The translations under genes were made by a program, and so were the position numbers. Below, in pieces: positions 7,412 to 12,653 of a DNA stretch of 12,653 nt (positions are counted from its first letter, which is position 1; each line of letters opens with the position of its first letter). The stretch is from contig JADGRS010000047.1 in assembly GCA_017880705.1 (NCBI GenBank), positions 1 through 12,653 on the forward strand, read 5' to 3'. The notes under the pieces were generated by a model that saw only the letters and a program-made list of their open reading frames with translations, was not told the DNA's origin and ran no database searches. Origin of the DNA: Burkholderiales bacterium. GTDB lineage: Bacteria > Pseudomonadota > Gammaproteobacteria > Burkholderiales > Usitatibacteraceae.

Positions 7412-9309
7412 TGCGGGCTCCGCGCCGGCTCGGCCTTCGGTGATTCGCTCGGCTTGCACGGGAAATCGGAGCCGAGCGCCCTGTCCTCGAGCCGCTGCAA
7501 GCCGTTCTCGAAGCACGGGAACGGCGAGCGCGTGTCGCCGAAGAACTCGCGGTCGGGAAGGTAGCGCCGATACGCTGAGAGATCGCCTTCGGTGCTCGCG
7601 TCGCGAATCACCATGGGGCGGATGAAGATCACCAGCTCGGACTTCGACGTCTTATCGTTGCGATAGCTCGCGAGGTCGCCCACCACTGGGATGCGCGAGG
7701 CGATGGGCAGCCCGTCTCGCGAGCCTATGAAGCTGTCGATCATGAGGCCGCCGAGGATCGCGGTCTGGCCGCTGGCGACGCGTAGCACCGACTCGAACTC
7801 GCGCGACTGGATCTCGGGCACCTTGTTCACGACGTTCGCCGTCGCGAGGTTGGGATTGGGATCGTTCACGAAGTCTAGGATCGCCGAGATGGTCGGCCGC
7901 ACGTTGAGAATCACGACGTCGTTTTCGCCGATCTGCGGCGTCACGTTCATCACGAATCCCACCGGAACGACGTTCTGCGTCGTGGTGAACGCGATGATCG
8001 GCTGCGCGCCCAGCGTCGTGCCGGCCGTGACCTGGGCGCTCACGGAAAAGTAGACGCGGTTCTCGACGACCTTGAGGAGCGCCGTCTGGTTGTTCAGCAC
8101 CATGATCTTCGGGCTGGAGAGGACGCGCGTTTTCCCGAAAGAGTCGAGCAGCTTCACCGTGCTGCTGATGTTTCCGCCCGCCGCCGCATTGGGGTTGCTG
8201 TAGGTGACCGAGAAGAAGGGCGCCTGGGAGAAGTTCTGGCCGATCAGGTTCTGGCTGAAGCTGTAGCCCAGGCCATTCAGCCCGAGCGCCGACCAGTCGA
8301 CGCCCGACTGGTAGTTGTCGTTCAGCAGCACTTCGACGATGGTCGCCTCGATAAGCACCTGGCGGCGCGCCGAGCCGGCGACCTGCGCGATGAACTCGGC
8401 CACCCTTTCGTGCTGGCGGGAAGTGCCGCGTACCAGCACCGTGCCGGTCTCGGCATTGACGATCACCGAGGCGGCCTCGCGGAAAGTCAGGCGCTGCTCG
8501 ACGAAGTCCGCGTTCTGGGCCTGCTGCGTCTCGCCGGGCGTTTCGACGGCCGTGCGACTCTGCGTGGTGGTCGTGCGGCCGGTGCGCGGCTGCGTCGTGG
8601 TGCGCGCCTGCGTCGAGGCGACCGCCGTCTGCCCGCGGTTCTGCACGAAGGTCTCGCTGCTGCCCTCGGGAAGCAGCTTGTCGGTCTCGCGCAGCATGTC
8701 CTTCACGTTGCGCTCGAGCGTTTCCCAGAAATGGTTCTTGGCGATGTTGTCGACCTTGAGCAGCGAGCTGTTCTGGCTCGTGCTGCCCGCGGCGGCGCCG
8801 GCGCCCGGAGGCGCGACGACCTGGCTCTGCACGCCGATCGTCCCCGAAACATCGCGGCTCATGTTGACGTAGTCGACCTTGTAGACGTGCAGATACGGCG
8901 TATCCGGCATCACCGTGATGGTCTGGCCGTCCGTCTCCCAGCGCATGTCGACCTGCTTCGCCATGCGGTTGAGGATCTGCTTCAGGGTCTGGTCGATCGC
9001 GTTGAGGTTGACCGTGCCATCGATTCCCGGATGGATGTCGAAGTTGACGCGCGTCTCGCGGGCCATCGCCAGCAGCACTTCGCGCACCGGCTGGTTCGCG
9101 ACGACCACGGAGTACTTGATCTCGGTCTCGCGCGCCACCGGAGACGGTGGCATCGGCACGGTACGGACCACCTGCGGAATCGACGCAGTGCCTGCCGCAG
9201 GCACGCTTTCCGCCTGGATATGGCTTTCGGATTTCGCCAGTGGGCGCGTGCCGCAACCCGCGATCGCCAGGGCCAGCGCGAACCACGGCGCGGATGCTAA
9301 AAACCGCAT
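7408..9309 (-). CDS. mshL: Outer-membrane secretin MshL (type IV pilus exit pore), lipoprotein
   Basis: The product has 633 residues. The signal peptide ends in a good lipobox, IAGC (C19), so it is probably lipidated and sorted to the outer membrane. An STN/N0-like domain spans about 66-135 (VVVANQPVREVLLAMARETR through TITVMP). It is followed by an N1-like region (137-225), a Thr/Gln/Arg-rich insertion (227-265) and a second N-domain end (268-312). The secretin beta-barrel core runs from about 315 to 570, with QVLIEATIVEV (317-327), VPVGFVMNVTPQI (448-460) and SGQTAILGGLM (513-523). The C-terminal tail after the barrel (571-633) has two cysteines (C599, C618). Secretins form multimeric gated channels through which the pilus emerges. 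A promoter and palindrome lie just upstream. The start is the ATG at 9309, with GGAA 9-10 nt upstream. Secretin assignment is certain, and MshL rather than GspD or PilQ follows from the gene order. Confidence 0.95.
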   Translation of the reverse strand: MRFLASAPWFALALAIAGCGTRPLAKSESHIQAESVPAAGTASIPQVVRTVPMPPSPVARETEIKYSVVVANQPVREVLLAMARETRVNFDIHPGIDGTVNLNAIDQTLKQILNRMAKQVDMRWETDGQTITVMPDTPYLHVYKVDYVNMSRDVSGTIGVQSQVVAPPGAGAAAGSTSQNSSLLKVDNIAKNHFWETLERNVKDMLRETDKLLPEGSSETFVQNRGQTAVASTQARTTTQPRTGRTTTTQSRTAVETPGETQQAQNADFVEQRLTFREAASVIVNAETGTVLVRGTSRQHERVAEFIAQVAGSARRQVLIEATIVEVLLNDNYQSGVDWSALGLNGLGYSFSQNLIGQNFSQAPFFSVTYSNPNAAAGGNISSTVKLLDSFGKTRVLSSPKIMVLNNQTALLKVVENRVYFSVSAQVTAGTTLGAQPIIAFTTTQNVVPVGFVMNVTPQIGENDVVILNVRPTISAILDFVNDPNPNLATANVVNKVPEIQSREFESVLRVASGQTAILGGLMIDSFIGSRDGLPIASRIPVVGDLASYRNDKTSKSELVIFIRPMVIRDASTEGDLSAYRRYLPDREFFGDTRSPFPCFENGLQRLEDRALGSDFPCKPSESPKAEPARSPQ

Positions 9310-9339
9310 GCAGGAATTTCCGTAAGTGTTTGTTTATGG

Positions 9340-9358
9340 ACAGAACCGCCCGTTCTGT
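9340..9358 (-). promoter_or_regulatory. Perfect inverted repeat over the predicted mshL transcription start
   Basis: ACAGAAC and GTTCTGT form perfect 7-bp arms around a 5-bp centre (CGCCC on the plus strand). From the predicted -10 element, transcription toward mshL should begin near 9354. The repeat would then span about -4 to +15, a classic repressor position. It could equally form a 5' hairpin in the mshL mRNA. There is no U-tract after it in the mshL direction, so it is not a terminator for mshM. The binding protein is unknown. Confidence 0.5.
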
Positions 9359-9360
9359 TC

Positions 9361-9389
9361 TTTATATCTTTTTCGAGGGTGAAACGCAA
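9361..9389 (-). promoter_or_regulatory. Sigma-70-like promoter for mshL and downstream pilus genes
   Basis: On the minus strand there is a -35 TTGCGT (9384-9389), a 17-bp spacer and a -10 TATAAA (9361-9366). The -10 matches the consensus at 5 of 6 positions and the -35 at 3 of 6, with the ideal spacing. The region is clearly more AT-rich than the surrounding coding sequence. The promoter would drive mshL-N-E-G-I-J-K and probably the pilin-like gene. Confidence 0.6.
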
Positions 9390-9392
9390 ATG

Positions 9393-9418
9393 AAATCCCC
9401 CACTTTTCGGGGCGATTT
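9393..9418 (-). terminator. Hairpin after mshM, possible weak intrinsic terminator
   Basis: On the minus strand, AAATCgCCCC and GGGGGATTT pair over 9 bp with one bulged G and a 7-nt loop (GAAAAGT). The hairpin starts 28 nt after the mshM stop and ends just before the -35 of the mshL promoter. The following bases (CATTTGCG) are only weakly U-rich, so termination may be partial. It could separate the regulator/mshM transcript from the mshL operon. Confidence 0.45.
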
Positions 9419-9446
9419 CCCCGTGCGGAAACGCAGCCCGACAGGG

Positions 9447-10814
9447 CTATTTGCGCTCGGCACGGCGCGCGTCTTCGCGCACCGCCTCGAGAGGCCGCAC
9501 GTAGGGCCTGAACTGCTTGAGGCTCTCGGGGAGCGCGGCGAGCGCGGTACTCGCGTCGCCGCGCTCCCCGAACGTGCCGAAGAGGACGCCGAGCCTGGGG
9601 GTCTCGGGGCTTCCCGCAGGCACCAGGTACAACTGCTCGGGGCGAAGCGAGCGCGCCGCCTCCACGAGGTAATTCTCGAGATAGCCGTGCTCCCTCGCGT
9701 CGGTGACCATGAGCTGCACCGCGTAGCGCTGCGAGTCGGAGGCGAGAAGCTCGCGGCCCGCGGCAAGGCGCGTGGCGACGCGCGATCCGGGCTCGCCCGC
9801 CGTCATGCCGGGCGCCGGCGCCACCACGGGAGCCGCCGCGGCGATGGGCGCCGCCTTCGCGGAGGCGGGCGATGAAGCGGCGACGGCGGCGACCGGGGAG
9901 GGTGCGCCCACGAACTGCGCGAGGGTGAAGCCGATCACGATGCCCGCGGCGGCGCCGAGGGCCGCTGCCGCGGCCAGACGGCGGGGAGACTCGCGCCGCG
10001 TGAGGACGATCTGCGTGTCGGTGACCGCGGCGCGCGCGTGGTCCGCCGTCACCGAATGGGTTCCCGCGGCGAACGCGGCGAGCAGCGTCTTGTCGGCGTA
10101 GATGTTGATGCGGCGCGTGAGCCCTTCGGAAGCCTCGTTGATGATGCGCAACACCTCGGGGCCGAAGAGGTCGGGCCCGTGGTATCCCGCGGCGCGCAGC
10201 CGGAAATTCAGGTAGTCCTTCACCTCGCGCGGCGGCAGCGGCGCGAGCGTGAAGCTGTGCGTGATGCGCTCCTTCAGCTGGCGCATGTGATCGAGCGCGA
10301 GGTGGGCGTCGAGCTCGGGCTGCCCGAACAGCACGATCTGCAGCAGCTTCTCGGTTCCCGTTTCGAGGTTCGAGAGGAGGCGAATCTCCTCGAGCGTCGC
10401 GAGCGGCATCGCGTGCGCCTCGTCGATGAGCGCCACGACCTGGCGCCCCGCCGAGTGGACGTCGATCAGCTTGTCCTGCAGCGAGCGGATGAGGCGCGTC
10501 GTGTTGGCGCCCGTGGTGTCGATGCCGAGGTCGTTGGCGATCGCCGCGAGCATTTCATCGCGCGACAGGCTCGGCACCGCGAGGTAGATGGTCTCCACCG
10601 TCTCGGGGAGGCGCTCCATCAGCACGCGGCAGAGCATCGTCTTGCCGCTGCCGACCTCGCCCGTCACCTTGACCATGCCTTCGCCGGCGGTGATCGCGTA
10701 GAGGAGCGCTTCGAGCGTCGCGCCGCGGTTCGCGCCCGAGAAGAAGAACTCGGTGTGCGGCGTGATGCGGAACGGCGCCTCGCGCAGTCCGAAGTGTTCG
10801 AGGTACATCGTCAT
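9447..10814 (-). CDS. mshM: MshM/ExeA-like AAA ATPase with C-terminal SPOR-like domain
   Basis: The chosen ATG (10814) gives 455 residues beginning MTMYLEHFGLREAPF, the hallmark opening of ExeA/MshM proteins. GAGG lies 10 nt upstream, and a TTG further up is less likely. The cytoplasmic AAA domain (about 1-270) has Walker A GEVGSGKT (52-59), Walker B VVALIDEAH (126-134), sensor-like LFGQPELD (162-169) and an arginine-bearing RRIN (234-237). Then come one membrane helix (about 281-302), an Ala/Pro-rich periplasmic linker (304-345) and a C-terminal SPOR-like domain (361-440: QRYAVQLMV at 362-370, LENYLVEAARSL at 379-390, VLFGTFGERGDASTALAALP at 410-429). ExeA proteins help the secretin pass or assemble through peptidoglycan. 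A SPOR domain would bind denuded glycan strands, as in DamX. The gene follows the response regulator after 42 bp and is separated from mshL by a hairpin and promoter. Confidence 0.88.
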   Translation of the reverse strand: MTMYLEHFGLREAPFRITPHTEFFFSGANRGATLEALLYAITAGEGMVKVTGEVGSGKTMLCRVLMERLPETVETIYLAVPSLSRDEMLAAIANDLGIDTTGANTTRLIRSLQDKLIDVHSAGRQVVALIDEAHAMPLATLEEIRLLSNLETGTEKLLQIVLFGQPELDAHLALDHMRQLKERITHSFTLAPLPPREVKDYLNFRLRAAGYHGPDLFGPEVLRIINEASEGLTRRINIYADKTLLAAFAAGTHSVTADHARAAVTDTQIVLTRRESPRRLAAAAALGAAAGIVIGFTLAQFVGAPSPVAAVAASSPASAKAAPIAAAAPVVAPAPGMTAGEPGSRVATRLAAGRELLASDSQRYAVQLMVTDAREHGYLENYLVEAARSLRPEQLYLVPAGSPETPRLGVLFGTFGERGDASTALAALPESLKQFRPYVRPLEAVREDARRAERK

Positions 10815-10856
10815 CGGCGGATGGCCTCGCGCGGGCAACTGGCCTTCGGGGCTGGT

Positions 10857-12281
10857 CTAGCCGCGCGCTTCGCCAGGGTCGGAGGAAACCAGTTTAGCAC
10901 CGGAGCGCCCCGCGGCCTCGAGCCGTCCGTAGAGCGTGCTCCTCGAAACGCCCAGCATCTTCGCGGCCTGCGACATGTTGCCTTGCGCGATCTCGATCGC
11001 GGCGTCGAGGTACGCCTGCTCGACGCACTTCAGCGCCGCGTCGAGGCTGAAGGGCTTGCCGGAGAGGAGCTCCGCGCGCGCGGCGGCGAGGGGATCCGCG
11101 CGGCTCGCGTCCGCCGGCGCGAATTCCGCCTCGAGATCGAGCGCCCCCACGGTGTATCCCGCGTACTTGGTGGTGAGGCGGATCACGATGTTCTTCAGCT
11201 CGCGCACGTTCCCCGGAAACGCGTACGACATCCAGCGCGCGCGCGCCGCCTCGTCGAAGGCGAAGGGCTCGCTCCCGGTCTTCGCCGCGTAGAGGGCGCG
11301 GTAGTGATCGAGAAGGCGCAGCTTGTCGTCGCCCAGCTCGCGCAGCGGCGGGACGCGCAGCTCGAAGACCGAGAGGCGATGGTAGAGGTCGGAGCGAAAG
11401 CGCCCGCGCTTCACCTCGTCGCGAAGGTCGCGATTGGTGGCGGCCACGATGCGCGCGCGCGAGACGCGCGTGCTCGTCTCGCCCACCCGCTGGTATTCGC
11501 CGTTCTCGAGCACGCGCAGCAGCTTCGCCTGCAGCTCGCCGGGAAGCTCGCCGATCTCGTCGAGGAAGAGCGTGCCCTCGCCCGCGTCCTCGAAGTAGCC
11601 CGACTTGGCCTGCTGCGCCCCGGTGAAGGCGCCCTTCGCGTAGCCGAAGAGCGTCGGCTCGACGAGCGCCGGCGAAATCGCCGCGCAGTTGAGCGCGAGA
11701 AACGGCTCCTTCGCGCGCGAGCTCAGGTGGTGCAGCGAGAAGGCGACGCGCTCCTTGCCGCTTCCCGATTCGCCTTCGATCAGTGCCGGAAACGCCGAGG
11801 ACGCGTACAGGTCGATCTGGCTCCTCAGCCGCCGCAGCGGCGGGCTCTCGCCGATCAGCGCCTTCACGTCCTCGGCCTCGTCCTCGCGCCGGTCGAGCGC
11901 GCGCGACTTGTATGCCCGCTCGAGGATCGCCCGCAGGAACTCGGGCTCGCAGGGCTTGGGCACGAGCTCCACGGCGCCGAGAGCGCGCGCGCGCCGCGCG
12001 TTCGACTCCTCGTTCTGCCCCGTGAGCACGAGAATGCGCACCTCCGGCGCGTGCGCGAGGAGATCGCCGATCAGCTTGAAGCCCTCGTTGGGAAGGTGCG
12101 CCACGGGAGGCAGACCGAGATCGATCAGCGCGAGGTCGGGCCGCAGCCCCGTGCGCAGCACCTCGACCGCCGCCATGCGGTCCGCGGCGACGGTGACTTC
12201 GTATTGGCCGGCGAGCGCGAAGGCGAGCGACTCCACGATGAGGGGATCGTCGTCGACCAGCAGCAGGCGGGGCTTCTTCAC
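10857..12281 (-). CDS. Sigma-54-dependent response regulator (NtrC type, PrsR-like)
   Basis: I choose the GTG at 12281 (474 residues), because the receiver begins directly after it ([12 protein letters not shown]). An upstream ATG at 12329 would add 16 residues of no recognisable kind and run into the mlaF promoter. Receiver: acidic pocket D10/D11, phospho-acceptor D54, T87, K109 (PKP). AAA+ domain: Walker A GESGSGKE (170-177), the sigma-54 contact GAFTGA (217-222), Walker [10 protein letters not shown] (236-244), arginine finger region [10 protein letters not shown] (294-303). A Fis-type HTH lies at about 434-454 ([20 protein letters not shown]). All key residues are present, so it should be a phosphorylation-dependent activator. 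The extended LGLPP loop with EGF (56-68) and the ALGA/PKP region recall the PrsR group of PEP-CTERM/exopolysaccharide regulators, from memory. No histidine kinase gene is in the window. Its position before mshM suggests, but does not prove, control of pilus or surface genes. Confidence 0.9.
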   Translation of the reverse strand: MKKPRLLLVDDDPLIVESLAFALAGQYEVTVAADRMAAVEVLRTGLRPDLALIDLGLPPVAHLPNEGFKLIGDLLAHAPEVRILVLTGQNEESNARRARALGAVELVPKPCEPEFLRAILERAYKSRALDRREDEAEDVKALIGESPPLRRLRSQIDLYASSAFPALIEGESGSGKERVAFSLHHLSSRAKEPFLALNCAAISPALVEPTLFGYAKGAFTGAQQAKSGYFEDAGEGTLFLDEIGELPGELQAKLLRVLENGEYQRVGETSTRVSRARIVAATNRDLRDEVKRGRFRSDLYHRLSVFELRVPPLRELGDDKLRLLDHYRALYAAKTGSEPFAFDEAARARWMSYAFPGNVRELKNIVIRLTTKYAGYTVGALDLEAEFAPADASRADPLAAARAELLSGKPFSLDAALKCVEQAYLDAAIEIAQGNMSQAAKMLGVSRSTLYGRLEAAGRSGAKLVSSDPGEARG

Positions 12282-12288
12282 GCGCCGA

Positions 12289-12294
12289 TTATAG
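12289..12294 (-). promoter_or_regulatory. -10 element TATAAT of the response regulator gene
   Basis: A perfect TATAAT on the minus strand ends 7 nt before the first base of the GTG start. No good -35 is seen at 16-18 bp. If it is used, transcription would begin at or within a base or two of the GTG, giving a leaderless or nearly leaderless message. This fits the absence of any Shine-Dalgarno before that GTG. Confidence 0.4.
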
Positions 12295-12315
12295 GGGAGG
12301 GGCGCGGGGCAAAGC

Positions 12316-12324
12316 TGGTAAAAT
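12316..12324 (+). promoter_or_regulatory. Extended -10 element (TGGTAAAAT) of mlaF
   Basis: TAAAAT at 12319-12324 matches the -10 consensus at 5 of 6 positions and is preceded by TG in the extended -10 position. No recognisable -35 lies 17 bp upstream. Transcription would start near 12331, so the ATG at 12323 could not be the mlaF start. It faces the regulator promoter, making the gap a divergent promoter region. Confidence 0.45.
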
Positions 12325-12355
12325 GCCATTCCTTGTTCCTCGCAATTTCCCCCGC

Positions 12356-12653
12356 GTGCCCGAAGAAGAAACCCTGGTGGATGTCGAGTCGGTGAGCTTC
12401 GCCTATGACCGGCGTCCCGTCCTCAAGGGAATTTCGATGCGCGTGCCGCGCGGCAAGGTGGTCGCGATCATGGGCGCGTCGGGCAGCGGCAAGACCACGC
12501 TGCTGCGCCTCATAGGCGGGCAGCTGCGGCCCTCTTCGGGCACCGTGCGGGTCGATGGCGCGCTCATCAACGAGCTCGACGACGAGGCGCTCTACCGCGC
12601 GCGCCGCAAGATGAGCATGCTCTTCCAGTTCGGCGCGCTGTTCACCGACATGA
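12356..12653 (+). CDS. mlaF: MlaF, ATPase of the Mla phospholipid transport system (5' part only)
   Basis: The first 99 residues are seen before the window ends. LVDVESVSFAYDRRPVLKGI (7-26) is followed by VPRGKVVAIMG, Walker A GASGSGKT (40-47), LLRLIGGQLRPSSG (49-62) and the Q-loop MLFQFGALFTDM (88-99, Q91). RLIGG and LFQ-x-GALFTDM are distinctive for MlaF (formerly YrbF), the cytoplasmic ABC subunit that works with MlaE and MlaD to move phospholipids between the inner and outer membranes. I prefer the GTG at 12356 because it matches the length of the E. coli N-terminus before LVD (as I recall it) and lies after the -10 element. An in-frame ATG at 12323 is the alternative. No Shine-Dalgarno is visible before the GTG. 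The gene diverges from the response regulator and is functionally unrelated to the pilus cluster. It probably begins an mlaFEDCB operon outside the window. Confidence 0.9.
   Translation, partial: MPEEETLVDVESVSFAYDRRPVLKGISMRVPRGKVVAIMGASGSGKTTLLRLIGGQLRPSSGTVRVDGALINELDDEALYRARRKMSMLFQFGALFTDM

Noticed and set aside
1..10814. Interpretation as a type II secretion (gsp) operon
   Set aside because: Several products are shared families, but an ExeA/MshM ATPase, a TPR MshN with the SLLLDALKRAEQ start and the MshEN domain together fit an MSHA-type pilus. No GspC, GspG-J or GspN equivalents are seen.
10815..10856. Sigma-54 (-24/-12) promoter between the response regulator and mshM
   Set aside because: No GG-N10-GC pair with TGGC and TTGC context fits in this 42-bp gap or in the mshL upstream gap.
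12323..12355. ATG at 12323 as the mlaF start
   Set aside because: It overlaps the likely -10 element TAAAAT and would add 11 residues not expected from the E. coli MlaF N-terminus. It is kept as the alternative only.
10038..12395. A 785-codon plus-strand open frame
   Set aside because: It is antisense to the response regulator and MshM, whose domains and motifs are unmistakable. The translation is an Arg/Leu/Glu/Val/His-rich shadow with no domain, caused by high GC content.
1..12653. CRISPR arrays, tRNA/rRNA genes, insertion sequences or att sites
   Set aside because: I looked for regular repeats, cloverleaf-like sequences, transposase motifs and terminal repeats and saw none. The window is almost entirely coding.

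Overview
The base composition is high-GC, and the gene families point to a Gram-negative proteobacterium, most likely a betaproteobacterium. It has an outer-membrane secretin, lipoproteins, an MlaF lipid-transport ATPase and a sigma-54 activator with a Fis-type helix-turn-helix. Codon third positions are strongly G/C, so nearly every gene casts long antisense shadow reading frames. The genus cannot be read from the sequence.

Almost all of the window (1-10814, minus strand) is one type IV pilus assembly cluster of the MSHA type. In order of transcription it encodes an ExeA/MshM-like AAA ATPase with a C-terminal SPOR-like domain, the secretin MshL, the TPR protein MshN, the extension ATPase MshE, the platform protein MshG, a long MshI-like protein (PilM/PilN-like halves), an MshJ/PilO-like bitopic protein, a small exported MshK-like protein, and the start of a pilin-like protein that runs off the left edge. 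From mshL to the mshK-like gene, neighbours overlap or lie within 14 bp, which suggests one translationally coupled transcript. The 137 bp between mshM and mshL is the only sizeable gap in the cluster. It holds a hairpin, a sigma-70-like promoter and a perfect inverted repeat over the predicted transcription start.

Upstream of the pilus genes and on the same strand (10857-12281) is a sigma-54-dependent response regulator (receiver, AAA+ and Fis HTH) resembling the PrsR group. Diverging from it at the right edge is the 5' part of mlaF, the ATPase of the Mla phospholipid transport system. The 74 bp between the two predicted starts holds -10 elements on both strands.

Inferred working model: MshE (ATPase) and MshG (platform) drive pilus growth. 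MshI, MshJ and the MshK-like protein form the inner-membrane/periplasmic alignment complex. MshN and the SPOR-bearing MshM link the envelope layers to peptidoglycan, and MshL is the outer-membrane exit pore. The main points of interest are loss of the arginine in both c-di-GMP motifs of MshE, the AAA-SPOR architecture of MshM, the fused MshI, the compact regulatory gap before mshL, and a terminal pilin-like protein with a DxDxDG loop and no Glu5.
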